Positions 42,651-54,921 are shown, counted from the first letter of the stretch. The stretch is 64,000 bases of DNA from Heterohyrax brucei (GCA_028571685.1 CM053158.1:61844001-61908000), one strand, 5' to 3'. Notes: a model not told the origin generated them from the sequence alone. Numbers and translations are program-made.

Positions 42651-42917
42651 TAACTCACAAGCATGTGCGCGCACACACACACACACAGAGATAGAATAAT
42701 TTTTAGGTACATTTCGAACACTAGTACATAACCATCAAATCTTCCTTTATATTAGTTGACATTCCTTCCAAAAGTGTACAGTTTAAGTACTCGTTCAAAT
42801 AATTTTCTCTCTCTTCCCCCTTCCTGCTTTTCTTTTATGTCTCTTAGCATTTATGGTTCTCCATTGCCTATTAAGTAAATACCAGATTTCCGTAGGCGAT
42901 AATCAAAACTCAGCATT

Positions 42918-43311
42918 TGTTATGGGCTGAATCGTGTCTCCCACAAATATATGTTGTAAATTTTAACTTCCATGCCTGCGGTTACAATCCCATTTGGAGA
43001 TGAATTGTCTTTGGTATATTAATGAGGCAAGATAAATATAGGGTGTGTCTCTAAAAGATCTCTAACTACATAAAAGGAGCAGATTAAGGAAATAAAGATT
43101 TGAGAAGATAGAAGCTGTGCCACGTGAAGATCAACAAGGAACTAAGGAACAAGAACATTAAGCTAGAGCCAACAGAGAGACAGCATCCCCCTCAAGCTGG
43201 CACTCTGAATTTAGATTTCAAGCCAATAAATATTGAGAAAAGAAATTCCTGTTTCTTAAAGCCATCCGTTTGTGTTATGGCCAAACTTATTTTCACATAT
43301 TACTACTAACT
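42918..43311 (+). mobile_element. MaLR-like solo LTR, diverged
   Basis: Starts TGTTATGGGCTGAATCGTGT, contains TAATGAGGCAAGATAAATA, ATCCCCCTCAAGCTGGCACT and AAGCCAATAAATATTGAG, and ends near TTACTACTAACTCAG. The poly(A)-signal region is CAATAAAT. Shorter than other copies. Confidence 0.65.
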
Positions 43312-43591
43312 CAGTCCTCTCATTCAGCCAAATGATTTCCTCTACATAGGAACATAGTCCTTATCCTTGGTAAGTTTATGCTTGTCACTTTCATATAAGT
43401 AGTCCCGTTAATGACCCCTTCAAAAGGCCTGTTGAACATAACTTTGCTCCTGAACCTTGAAGGATTTTAGATAAACCTTATCTTCCTGATGATACCAGGA
43501 AGGCAAAATAATTAATGTAAAAATAGCAGTGGTACCTCGGATTCATTTTATCCATATTATGCAAAAATACAAACAATTATATACGGACTAT

Positions 43592-44006
43592 CAGTCTTCA
43601 TTTCTAAGTACTGCTATAACAGAAACACCACAACTATGTGGCTTTAAATAACAGAAATTTATTATCTCACAATTTATGAGGCTGGAAGTCCAAATTCAGG
43701 CATCAGTTATAGGGGAAGTCTCTCTGGGTAGGCTCTGTGGGAGAGATCACTTGTCTCCTTCCACTTCTGTAGCACCAAGTCCTTGGTAATCTTTATGTGG
43801 CAACTATCTTCCCCAGTTAGCGATTACTTGTCTCTGTATTTGTGCTCCTTATCACTAAAAAATGATTAGGTTTAGAAGACACCCTGCACTGACATGGCCA
43901 CATTAACATAACAAAGAAAGCTATAATTCCAAAGTGAATACCCTTCAAAACTATAGGGATTAGGATTTTAAACCATATTTTAAGAAGACACAGTTCAATG
44001 CATAAC
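43592..44006 (-). mobile_element. MaLR-like solo LTR
   Basis: Plus-strand landmarks are AGTACTGCTATAACAGAAAC, ACAGAAATTTATTATCTCAC, AGGCTGGAAGTCCAAATTCA and CACAGTTCAATGCATAAC. Flanks ACTAT and GCTAT differ by one base. It lies 280 bases from the previous LTR in the opposite direction. Confidence 0.7.
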
Positions 44007-44227
44007 GCTATTTGTTAAAGTTCTTTTAAAGATAAAAATAAGATAACTGTTAGAGATAATTTTAAAAGAAGCAAAGATGATTCTCATACAAAGATAGAAT
44101 GAACACATGTCAAAAGTTTTGTTTAATACAGTAATTAAAGATGGAACCAGTTTGGTGTTAAAACCATTTCAGAGGAAAGTCAAAGAACACGTGTTGTAAA
44201 CAGGAATGTTGAAATGAATTTACAGTT

Positions 44228-44463
44228 AGAAGATTTCTTCTTTTGGCTGACCCTCTACCAAGCATGATGTCCTTCTCCAGGAAGGTCCTTCCCGATAGCA
44301 TGTTCCAAGTATGTGATATCAAGTCTGGCCGTTCTCATTCCTAAGAGCATACTGGCTGTACTGCTTCTAAGACAGTCCATAGTACATTCAGTACTTCACC
44401 AACACCATAATTATGCATGCATAATTATGCAGTCTTCTTTATTAATTATTCACCTTCACATTG
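44228..44463 (-). mobile_element. RTE LINE fragment, left part of a split copy
   Basis: ACCAAGCATGATGTCCTTCTC, AAGAGCATACTGGCTGTACTG and AGTCTTCTTTATTAATTATTC match the RTE C-terminal coding region on the minus strand. The continuation is at 47017-47170. An inner palindromic repeat TAATTATGCATGCATAATTA is seen at 44408-44427. Confidence 0.75.
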
Positions 44464-47016
44464 AGTTGATCATATCTTTTAATCCAGGATGTCAGTCGCT
44501 GTCTCTTTTATTGGAGTGTTCAGTTTGTTGACATTCACTGTAATTATTGATAGGTGTGTGTTCAGTGCTATCATTATGATGCATTTATTTTTGTGTTGAT
44601 GTTTTCTGTGTTCTGTTCTTGGTCATTCTTCTTTAGGGGCTGACTTTTCATCTTTTTCAGTGTTGGTTTTGTGTTTGCTGAGCCTCCTGTATTACGTTTT
44701 AATATGCCACATTGTTATTTTGCTCAGTGCTACCCCTATAAATTCCCTTACTTCTAAGTTTAAAACAGACTTTAACTTCTGTGTATCTTTTTAATTTTCT
44801 CTCCATCTGAAAGAGTTATAACTACTGTAATATATCCCTCTTTTTAGTGTGATGATGTCATACTTTTCATGTTATGATCACTGTTCCTTTCTTTTAATAT
44901 TGTACCTTTGGTTTAGCTTTGTGAGTTCCCTAACCGAGTAGGATGCTGGATGTCGTGTCCTGCATTGCCTCCTTAATTATACACTTGATGTTTTTGTTTT
45001 TCTAAGCAAAGAGATTCTTTCAATATTTCTTGTAGTTTTGGTTTGGTTTTTATGAAGTGTCTCTAAGCTTCTGTTTATCTGTGAATGTCTTAATTTCACC
45101 ATCATATTTGAGAGACAGTTTTGCAGGATATATAATTCTTGGTTGGAAGTTTTTCTCCTTCAAGGCTTTGAATGTGTCGTCCCACTGCTTTCTTGCCAAT
45201 ATTGTTTCAGCCGAAAAGTCAGATGAAAGCCTACAGGACTTCCCACTGTACATTAGCTTTGCTTTAAGCCTCATTGTCTTTAAAAGCCTCTCTTTATGTG
45301 CTATTTTATTAGCCAAGCCAGCCAAGTGCCGTCAAGTCAGATAATATGTCTTGGTCTCTTTTGGGGTCTATTTTTCTTGTGGTGTTTGATACACATCTTG
45401 AAAATTTATGTTCTCTTTCATAATTTTAGGGAAGTTTTCTATCAGCAACTTTACAACAATGCCTTCTTTATTTTCATCTATCTCTCTCTGTTCAGGAATT
45501 CCAGTTTTGTAGATTATTCCTCTTAATAGAGTCTCACATGTTTCTTAACACTTCTTCACTTTTCTTATTTATTTTCTCTGATTTCTCCTCATAAACACTG
45601 GTGTCAGTTGCTCTATCCTCAAGCTCACTAACTTTGGCTTCCATCTCCTCACTTCTGCTCTTTTGGCTTTGGATTGAATTGTCTAATCTGTAATTTTATT
45701 ATTGATCTGCCGGATTTCAGATCATTGATGTTCCATCAGTTCCAATAGGTAACTTAATTTTTCATTTTGTTCTGCTGCATTTCTTTTTTTAGTCTCTAAG
45801 AGGGGTCTGTATATAATTCTTTTGTATTTGACCTCTGATAGTTTCAGAAAGGCTTCTTCATCTGGGGAGTTATTTGATTCTTTATTTTGGGAGTTTTCCA
45901 GAGCCATGGTGGACTGCTTCTTTAAATAGCTAGCTATTGATTGTTGTCTTCACGCCATCCAGAAGTTGTTCAGTTTCTCTGGTGTTACCTCAACAGGAGC
46001 TGAAGCATAGTTCTAAGAGGGGAGTTCTACACCAGCCACCTCTGTGTACTCTAGTTACTGGCGCCAGGTGGACTCTGCGGGGTGGCAGGCTCTGTCTCCT
46101 GGCTGGCAAAGATGGCACCCTACATACGGAGTCACTGGGGAGTCATCAGCTTATGCTATGATGTGGATCAGTGAAGGGTGGAAGAGATGCTGCCTGGCCA
46201 CTCAGCAGCCAGTTCTCCAGCTGGTCTTATTTTAAAAGATACTTTACCACTAAGCAAGGAGCTGTCTAGCATCTGTCAAAATCAGTCAGGTGTGCCCTCA
46301 GGTGTGGCAGGTCCCACCTTCCAGCTGACAGTGATAGCACCTCATAGGCCGTCCCCAGATGCTATGACATGGTTCAAAGTAGGGAGAGGCTACAGACTTG
46401 CTACCATCCTCTGCCAGGCCCCACTCATAGCTCTAGGCAGCACCATCCTAAACACAGATTTTCTACTGCAGAAGCACTTTTCAGACAGGGGCTGCCACTC
46501 TGTGTGAGAATTAGCCCCTGCTAAGACCTCTGGGTGGGTGATTGTGCCTCCGAGCTGCCCTTCCTGCTATGAAATAGCAGAATCTATGGCGCAGCTCAGA
46601 AAAGAAGATGGAGGGGCAGTGGTGCCCCCAATCAGAAGCTGGGCTGTCAACATGTGGCCATCCTAAGTGCAGTATCTCTGATGCACTATACACTGTTTAC
46701 CTAAGCACTGTAGTTCAGCATATTTGCCAGCTCATGCCTAGTCCCTGCCTTCTGGGTAACAAAAAAGGCTTCAGTACTTGCAGTACTCCCAAATGATGAG
46801 TCAGCAGAAGCAGGACTCAGCATGCCACTTCCTCATCTTTGCAAGAGGTAGTTTCCCCCTCACTCGAGCCTAGTCCAATCTGACAATCGTATGCCAGACC
46901 CTAGGGCTCACTGGATGTCCATACTGGTCCATTCAATTATCATTCCAGGTCTTAGTTATCAGAGGAATCAAGGAGATTTGTGTCTAGTCTGTCATCTTGG
47001 TACCACCCCCAAAATT
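44464..47016 (-). mobile_element. L1 LINE with 5' UTR and ORF1 but no 3' half (half-L1-like)
   Basis: On the minus strand the 5' end is near 47016 (GGTGGTACCAAGATGACAGA). The 5' UTR runs to about 45910. ORF1 is about 45907-44900, with a Glu/Lys-rich N-terminal part (MALENSQNKES) and a C-terminal part reading DFSAETILARKQWDDTFKAL. The first bases of ORF2 (endonuclease start) follow, and the element stops at 44464 with no poly(A), no reverse transcriptase and no 3' UTR. Flanking RTE sequence is continuous across it, with ATTCACCTTCACAT and ATTCCATCTTCATAT as possible duplications. Size and layout recall HAL1 elements. Confidence 0.7.
45311..45340 (-). repeat. Ultra-short retroposon tail insertion
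   Basis: AGCCAAGCCAGCCAAGTGCC then GTCAAGTCAG inside the L1 ORF1 remnant; same core as the inserts at 3314 and 60981. No clear target-site duplication. Confidence 0.55.
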
Positions 47017-47170
47017 CCATCTTCATATCCATTTGAGATAAATGAGAATACTATGGCTTAGGGTAGGCACACCTTCATCCTCAAAGGGCCATCTTTGCTT
47101 TTTGACTCTTTAAGGAGGCCTTTTGCAGCAGATTTGCCCAATGCAATACCTTATTTACCTATAAAAATAG
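47017..47170 (-). mobile_element. RTE LINE fragment, right part of the split copy
   Basis: AATACTATGGCTTAGGGTAG, CCTCAAAGGGCCATCTTTGC, TTTGCAGCAGATTTGCCCAA. It continues the RTE order of 44228-44463. Confidence 0.75.
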
Positions 47171-47944
47171 GCTTTAACTATAGTCAGGTACCTGTCTCAT
47201 TTTCCTGACAAAGTTCTGAAAGCATTGGCTCCGTAAAGTCAATCTTAGTTCCTTAAAAATATGTGGTCATACTTGATTCTCTGAGTATCATTTTAAATAT
47301 AACATTACAGGCAAAGCTCAGTTGAATAACTGAGATTTCCAGTTGCATCTTATTAATGACAGTCCTGTTAATGAAAAGGAAAAATTCTTATGGACCTTAT
47401 ACAAATAATTATATTGTTCTAGAATAAGAATAGTCATTAAGAGTCTCCCAATTTTGGAGGAACCAGAGAGAAAAGATAAATATGTCATTTTTCATTACAG
47501 AACACAGCCTGTAGAATATAGTTTATTGAAAATAGAATATCAAAATATCAGCAATATTCCCCATATAAAACCCGTAATAATCATTTTTCAGGAATTCAGC
47601 AAAGTAAAAACTATCTGCAGACAACAAAACTTAAAAATTGCCATGGTTAACTTGTTACTACTAATAAAAAACCTGAGGAGAATTTATTATACAATAATTC
47701 AAAGCAAAATAAAATTGATTAAAAAACTTCAGACAGTGTCTTTAAATACAATGATTATCCTATTGCTAAAGAATTTCATATATAGCATATAATAATCCTG
47801 AGATATAATATATACAAGAATATCACAAGATTATCAATCTCTAAATCCTAAATATTAATAAAGCTCCATAAGTAAAGTTTATGAATTCCTAGTTAAAATT
47901 ATTGTAATATAGTAGCAGCAGAAGTCCTCTAAATCTGAGAGATA
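47171..47944. other. AT-rich sequence, no feature recognised
   Basis: Very AT-rich. The 112-codon frame at 47454-47792 is Ile/Lys/Asn-rich and has no domain I recognise; it is judged a chance frame. Confidence 0.45.
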
Positions 47945-48960
47945 ATGAGAATCGGAATCAGCCCAAAGCCTATTCCTGTAAGGTAGAGATCAGACATTAT
48001 TCTCCAATCTTTTCACCCTTTGTGACGTCAGCTGCCCTCCCATGGCACGCTCTACCTCTCTGGTGGGTGTGATAATTCATTATGATGGCCACACAGAACT
48101 CACAGACAATCCATATGATTATGTGATTTATTAGGGAAGTTAACAGGCTACAATTCAGAATCAGGATCAACTTGGAAATCACAGGACACAGGATAGAGTT
48201 CATCAATCAGGATAGCTTCCATCCAGAATAACTCTCAACGTCTTGTTGACTATGCCTGTAGGCCGGCCCTACTTTCCAGTCTGCCTCAGTCCTCCACTTT
48301 AGGAAGTGTAACAGCTCTTTGGGCTCTGTCATCAAATGCCTAGAGGTACCCCATTCTGCTAGCAAGTCTCCTCCCAGAAGGTACTCAGCTATCTTGCTCC
48401 GTAGGTTGGGAAACCTAGCTTTGCCAACTTCTCAGAGGCATCCTACTCTACCAGTAAGCATGATGCCTTAGGGTGCTGAGCTCTCTTGCTCTATGGGTTT
48501 AGTAATTTACTGCAGTAGTCTTGAACCACTGCCTTCAATGCCACTGGACATCTTGTGCCATCTCATGCTGCCTTACGTCATCTCCACTGTTACATCTCTC
48601 TCTGCCTCCTAGGTCTAGGAGGTTCTTAGCACCGGTACACCAGGTGCCAAAGGATATATTCCACCTCCAGCTCTTCTTCTTGGCGGTAGTGAGGTTTCTT
48701 TCCAACCTCCATGGGATTGGCTCTTTTATAAGCCTATTCTTGCCACCAAGACTACAAATTGACCAATCCCCTCAGTAGGACCTTGTTTGAGTAGTAATTG
48801 ACCAATCCCTGCAGGGGTTTTACACAGCTTACTTGCATAGTACACTAACCAATTGCTTTGCAAGATTGTGGCCTAGCAAATTATCTTAGCCAAGCTGTAA
48901 ACCCGGGGCCAGAAAGGCCATATATAGAGAAATCCGTTGCCCTGCAACTATTAGCTTCAG
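47945..48960. mobile_element. LTR-like repeat 'X', copy C, longest
   Basis: CAGCCCAAAGCCTATTCCTG, GCCACACAGAACTCACAGAC, GGGAAGTTAACAGGCTACAA, GTTTCTTTCCAACCTCCATG, GGGATTGGCTCTTTTATAAG and TAGAGAAATCCGTTGCCCTGC. It has the full order of blocks seen in copies A and B, about 1 kb. All three copies share one orientation. Confidence 0.6.
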
Positions 48961-49339
48961 TGATGTTAGATTAAAAATGTTAGTGCAAATAAAAATCAGA
49001 CGTTTCTTATTTGACAATACATTTTGGGCAACTTAAGATTCATTAAATAGACTTTATTATTTCTAGAAATTTTTTTTTTAACACTGTCAGGAGTTTACCG
49101 TAAGTCAGCAAGAAAAAGTACTGGAATAACTATTAACAAAAGTGACAGTAAAATATTATAAAAGTAAAAATTTTAGCTATTTTAAAAGCCATCAGGCTCG
49201 GCTTTTTTAGTTAAAAACGTAAAAGCAAACACAAACTCTAGAGTTTATTTTAATAAGATCTAGAATCTTTGTCTTCTAGGCAGATAACAGAGGATAATGG
49301 TAACCCTTCAGTCCAGTAATTAAGGAAAATATTGTCATG
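48961..49339. other. No feature recognised
   Basis: AT-rich, no gene or nameable repeat. Confidence 0.4.
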
Positions 49340-52335
49340 TTAATTGCTGTGGTTGTTGTGTTGTCCAGTCAGTTCTGACTCATAGAGACCCTGTGCACAA
49401 CAGAACAAAACACTGTCTGGTCTTGCGCCATGCCCACAATTGTTTTTATGCTTAAGCCCATTATTGCAACCAGTGTGTCAATCCATCTTGTTGAGGGTCT
49501 TCCTCTTTTTCACTGACTCTCCATTTACCAAGAATGATGTCTTTCTCCAGGGACTGATCTCTTCTGATAACATGACCAAACTATGCAAGATGCAGTCTTG
49601 TCATCTTTGCTTCCAAGGAGCATTCTGGTTGTACTTCTTCCAGAATAGATCTGTTTGTTCTTTTGGCAATCCATGGTACATTCAATATTCTCCAGTACCA
49701 CAATTCAAAGGTATCAGTTCTTCTTCTGTTTTCCTTATTCATTGTCCAGCTTTAGCATGCATATGATGCAATTGAAAATTCTGTGGCTTGGGTCAGGCAC
49801 ACCTGAGTTTTCAAGGTGACATCTTTACCTTTAAACACTCTTTAAAGAGGTATTTTGCAGCAGATTTTCCTAATGCAATGCATTTTTTGATCTCATGACT
49901 ACTGCTTCTGTAGGCATTGATTGTGCACTCAAATAAAATGAAATCTTTGACAACCTCAATCCTTTCTCCGTCTATCAAGATGTTGCTTACTAGTACAGTT
50001 GTGAGGTTGTTTTCTTGATGTTGAGGTATAATCCATACTGAAAGCTGTGGTTTTTGATCTTCATTAGCAAGTGTTTCAAATCTTCTCTTCCAGCAAGTAA
50101 GGTGGTGTTATCTGCATAACACAGGTTGTTAATGAGTCTTCCTCCAATCCTGATGCCTCGTTCTCCTTTATATAGTTCAGCTTCTCAGATTATTTACTTG
50201 GCATACAGATTTAATAGGTATGGTGAAAGGATACAACCCTGACATACACCTTGTCTGACTTTAAACTGTGCAGTGTCCCCTTATTCTCTTTGCACAACTA
50301 CCTCTTGATCCATATACAGATTCCTCATGAGGACAATTAAGTATTCTGGAATTCCTGTTCTCCACAGTGTTATCCATAATTTCTTATGATCTGCACGGTC
50401 AAATGCCTTTGTGCAGTCAATGTACACAGGTAAACATCTTTCCAGTATTCTCTGCTTTCAGCGAAGATCCATCTGACATTAGCAATTATATCCTTGGTTC
50501 CACATCCTTTTCTGAATCCTGCTTGAATTTCCAGCAGTGCCCTGTCAATACACTGTTGTGGTTGCTTTGGAATATCTTTAGTAAAATTTTACTCGTGTGT
50601 AATATTAATGATATTGTTCAGTAATCTCTTATTCAGTTTGATCACCTTTCTTGCGAATGGGCATAAATATGGATCTCTTACAGTCAGTTGGCCAGGTAGC
50701 TGTCCTCCAGTTTCTTGGCATAGACAAGTGAGCACTTCCAGTGGTGGATTTGTGTGTTGAAACACCTCTGTTGATATTCCATCAATTCCTGGAGCCTTGT
50801 TTTTTGGCAGTGCCTTCAGTGCTTTGGCTTCTTCCTTCAGTACCTTTGGTTCCTGATCATATGCTACCTCTTCAAGTGGCTGAACACTGACCAGTTCCTT
50901 CTGGTACAATGACTCTGTGCATTCCTTCAATCTTCATTTGACGCTTCCTGAGTCGTTTAATATTTTCCCTGTAGGATGATTCACGACTTGGGACTGAATT
51001 TTTTCTTCAGTTCTTTCAGCTTGAGAAATGCAGAGTGTGTTCTTCCCTTTTTGTTTTCTATTTTCAGTCTTTGCACATGTCATTATAATACTTTGTTTTG
51101 TCTTCTCAAGACGCCCTTTGAAATCTTCTGTTCAGTTGTTTTACTTTGTCAGTCCTTCCTTTTTTTAGCTACTCTATGTTCAGGAGCAAGTTTCAGAGTC
51201 TCTTCTGACATCAAACTTGGTCTTCTTTTTCTTGTCTTCTTAATGACCCCTTGCTTTCTTCATGGATGCTATCTTTGAGGTCATTCCAAATTTCATCTGG
51301 TCTTTAATCATTAGTGTTCAACACATCAAATCTGTTCTTCAGATGGTCTTTAAACTTGGATGGAATATACTCAAGGCTGTACTTTGGCTCTCGCACTTGT
51401 TTTAATTTTCTTCAGTTTTAATTTGAACGTGTGCCATAGTCAGCACCTGGTCTTGTTTTAACTGCTGAGATTGAGCTTTCCCAACATCTTTTTTACAGGT
51501 GTAGTTGATTTAATTCCTGTGCATTCCATCTGGTGAGGTCTATGTATGTATTCACCATTTGTGTTGGTGAAAAAAGGTATTTACGATGAAGAAGTCGTTG
51601 GTCTTGCAAAATTCTGTCATGTGATCTCTGGCATCATTTCTATCACCAAGGCCATATTTTTCAACTACCAATCCTTCTTCTTTATTTCCAGCTTTTGTAT
51701 TCCAATTACCAGTAATCATCAATGCATTCTGATTGCATGTTTGATTTTTGAATTTCAGACTGCAGAAGCTGGTAAAAATCTTCAATTTCTTCATCTTTGG
51801 CCTCAGTGGTTTGAGCATAAATTTGAATAATTGTTGTATTAACTGGCCTTCCTTGTGTGTAGTTGTATGGATGTAATCATATCACTGACAGCATTGTACT
51901 TCAGGAGAGATCTTGAAATCTTCTTTTTGATGATGAATGCAACATCATTCTTCTTCAGGTTTTGATTCCCAGCAGAGTAGACCATGTCAGCAAATGAAGG
52001 TCCCTAAGGCTTTACTCCACCCGTGTCATTAAGATCGGCTCTACTTTGAGGAGGCAGCTCTTCCCCAGTTGCCTTTGAGTGCCTTCCAACCTGGGGGGGC
52101 TCCTTTTCTGTAAATATATCTGACCATGTTCCACTGCTGTTCATAAGGGTTTCTCTGGATAATTCTTTTCAAAGGTAGACTGCCTGTTCCTTCTTCCTAG
52201 TCTGTTTTTGTCTGGAAGCTCAGCTGAAACCTGTCTACCGTGCTTGATTCTACTGGTACCTAAAATACTGGTGGCACAGCTTCCAGCATCACAGCAACAG
52301 GCAAGGCTCCACTGACAGACAAGTATGGGCTGTTC
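49340..52335 (-). mobile_element. RTE-clade LINE, nearly full length
   Basis: About 3 kb on the minus strand. The 3' end is at 49340 (GTTGTTGTGTTGTCCAGTCA). The reverse-transcriptase box, read on the minus strand at about 50105-50130, is CYADN, so the second catalytic Asp is lost. An RT N-terminal frame (APGIDGISTEVFQ) lies at 50589-50930. The endonuclease frame is 51552-51818 (GNWNTKAGN instead of the usual GDWN). The 5' UTR ends near 52335 (CTTCCAGCATCACAGCAACA). Several frameshifts. It aligns along its whole length with the + strand copy at 17806. Confidence 0.9.
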
Positions 52336-52599
52336 ACTCTGTCTTTACCCTCCTTACCTGGTGCTCTTACGCTCCTTACATGATGCTGTTATCCCCCTTA
52401 CTTAGTTATATGCTGCTTGTAGGAGATTCACCTCAAAGTTAACACCAGGATTGTGAAGAGGCAGGTGAGTCCTGTCTTGCATTGAAAGTCTCCATGGATG
52501 ACTCCACTATTGGGAAGGTGGCCTGACACATGGACTTCAAGCTTTTTCAGAAGAGGAGCTTCTTCAGATCTTTTATAAGAGGGTGACCACAAGATGTAT
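52336..52599. other. No feature recognised
   Basis: Between an RTE 5' end and a MaLR-like LTR; not recognised. Confidence 0.4.
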
Positions 52600-52800
52600 A
52601 ACAATCCAGTAGGCTACAAGTCCAAATTCAGGGTATCAACTCCAGGGTAAGCCTTTCCTCTTCTGTTGGCTCTGGAGGAAGATTCTTGTGATATATCAGT
52701 CTTCCCTTTGTGTTGGAGAATCTTAGCACAAGAACCCTAGGTCCAAAGGACACAGTCTGTTCCGCTTTCTTGGTGGTAAGAGGTTCCCAAACCTCGTACT
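52600..52800 (-). mobile_element. MaLR-like LTR, partial
   Basis: GGCTACAAGTCCAAATTCAG, CTCCAGGGTAAGCCTTTCC, TAGGTCCAAAGGACACAGTC and TTCTTGGTGGTAAGAGGTTC match the central part of the LTRs at 16273 and 37925. Both ends are missing. Confidence 0.7.
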
Positions 52801-53437
52801 AGAGTTAATTGCTAGAAACTCAATTTTTTAAACCCTCTTTGATACCAAAATTAACCCGTTAAATTTTAATCACAACAGATAGCTGTTTAATGTTGGAGAT
52901 CCAACCAATTTCTGATAACTACATTAGGACAGTTTTTGCTCTGTTTTAATCTCGTTAATATCCTGTCCACCTTATTTGTCCCGTTTTTAAATATCTTTAG
53001 AAGATCTCCACTCTGTTGGAAAGTGTTCCTTGACTCTTTTTTTTACTGTTCTCTTGGTAAATTAGTTGGCCTTCCTTTAATTTTATCACAACTTTTTATT
53101 TAACAATTTTGTAGACAAACCCATCATATCTTAGCTGTCTGTCTAACTGCTTGAACTTTCTTTTTTCCATCTAGATTTTGTCCTTTGCTTCTCCTTTTCT
53201 CATACTGGAACAACCAGTCCCTTTACTTTAGGAAAACTTATCCTTTTTTTCCTTCACCAAATATATCTCACATATTTGAGTTAGCCTAAGTTACCAAAAA
53301 GATCATGGAAACTGCCTTTTGGCCAACATAGTACAAAACAAAAAATCTTTGTCAGAATGAATTTGCTTTCATTAATCCTAAGAATATTAGAATTATTCAA
53401 TTTTTATAAGTTCTTCACAGGAATATTACAATCTAGA
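52801..53437. other. No feature recognised
   Basis: T-rich sequence with no gene or repeat that I can name. Confidence 0.4.
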
Positions 53438-54055
53438 TTGTCAAGGATTTCATTTTACTTGGTTCCAGAGTCAATAAAACCCATGGAAACAGCAGTCAAG
53501 AAATCAAAAGACACATTGCATTGGGAAAATCTGCTACAAAGAACCTCTGTAAAGTGTTGAAAAGTAAATATGCCACTCTGAAGACTAAGGAGCACCAGAT
53601 CCAAGCAATGATATATTGATTTACATCATATGTACGTGAAAGTTGGACAGTGAACAAGAAAGACAGCAGAAGAACTGACGCATTTGAATTGCCATGTTGA
53701 AGAAGAATATTGAATGTGCCACGGACTGCCAAAAGAACAAACAGATTTGTTCTGGAAAAAGTACAACGAGAATGCTCTTGGAAGCAAAGATGGCAAGACT
53801 GCATCTTCCATTCTTCAGATATATCATCAGGAAGGATCAGTACCTCAAGAAAAGCATCATACTTGGTTAAGTAGATGGTTAGTGAAAAAGAGGAAGACCC
53901 TCAAGGAGATGGATTGACACAATAGCTGCAATAACAGGCTTAAGCTTAAAAATGATTGTGGGCATGTGGCAGGAGCAGGAAGTGTTTCATTCTTTGTTCA
54001 TATAGTTGCTTTGAGTCAGAACTGACTTGATGGCACCTAGCAAGAATAACAATTA
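53438..54055 (+). mobile_element. RTE LINE 3' end
   Basis: AAGGATTTCATTTTACTTGG, GGAAACAGCAGTCAAGAAAT, AAAGTTGGACAGTGAACAAG, AGAGGAAGACCCTCAAGGAG, and end GATGGCACCTAGCAAGAATA. 5'-truncated, about 620 bases. The frames here are its decayed C-terminal coding part. Confidence 0.85.
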
Positions 54056-54059
54056 GACA

Positions 54060-54290
54060 AGGCCATCCAGAGGAAGGAAAATACTGTGCTTGGTAGAGTG
54101 GAGGGTCAGTGAAAAAGAGGAAGACCCTTGACAAGATGGACTGACACAGTAGCCACAACAATGAGCTTAAGTATAACAATAATTGTGGACATGGCGCAAG
54201 ACTGGGCAGTGTTTTGTTCTGTTGTTTATAGGGCAGCTAAGAGTCAAAACCAACTTGATGGCACCTAACAACAACAATAACAAGAGTTAA
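54060..54290 (+). mobile_element. Second RTE LINE 3' end, directly adjacent
   Basis: AGTGGAGGGTCAGTGAAAAA, GAGGAAGACCCTTGACAAGA, GGGCAGTGTTTTGTTCTGTT, and end GGCACCTAACAACAACAATA. A separate, shorter 5'-truncated copy right after the first one's tail. Confidence 0.85.
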
Positions 54291-54354
54291 ATTTAAAAAG
54301 GGTTGGGGCTCTTTCTTTAACAAGTCGTATTTACTGATTACATTACTCAGATTG

Positions 54355-54921
54355 TGTCATAGATTGAATTATGTCCCCCTCTCAAAAATGTTTGCAGCAA
54401 TTTGTCTGGGTCATGATTCATAGTGTTGTGAGATTGTTCTCTGTTTTTGTGAATGTAATTTTTGTATAAGATGTAGATCCTAATCTCTGCCTGTGGTTAA
54501 TGGGGCAAGACTGGATTATGTCAAAGATTTGGGTGGGACTACAATACCCTACTAAGGTCACCTCCTTGACCCAATATAAAGGGAGCTTTTATCCCAACCT
54601 TTTATCTTATAAGATAAAAGGAAAGGGAAGCAAACAGAGAGTTGGGAACCTCCTACCACCAAGAAAGAAGCACCAGAAGCAGAACACGTCCTTTGGATCC
54701 AGAGTTCCTATACAGAGAAGCTCCTGGTCCTGGGGAAGATTGATGAGGAGGACCTTCCTCCAGAACCTACAGAGAGAAAAAGCCTACCCCTGGGACCAGT
54801 ACACTGAATTTGGACTTGTAGCATACTAGACTATGAAAAAAAACATTTGTCTTTGTCCAAAGCCATCCACTTGTCGGTTTTTTTTTTGTTGTTGTTACAG
54901 AAGCCCTTGATGACTAAGACA
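54355..54921 (+). mobile_element. MaLR-like solo LTR
   Basis: Starts TGTCATAGATTGAATTATGT, contains AATATAAAGGGAGCTTTTAT, AAGAAAGAAGCACCAGAAGC and CCATCCACTTGTCGG, and ends TTGATGACTAAGACA. Flanking pentamers GATTG and GACTC match at three of five. The frame at 54500-54829 is inside it. Confidence 0.8.

Noticed and set aside
42663..42690. (CA)n microsatellite as a notable feature
   Set aside because: Short ordinary microsatellite next to a SINE piece; mentioned only as context.
47454..47792. 112-codon frame
   Set aside because: AT-rich region giving Ile/Lys/Asn-rich translation without any motif; chance frame.
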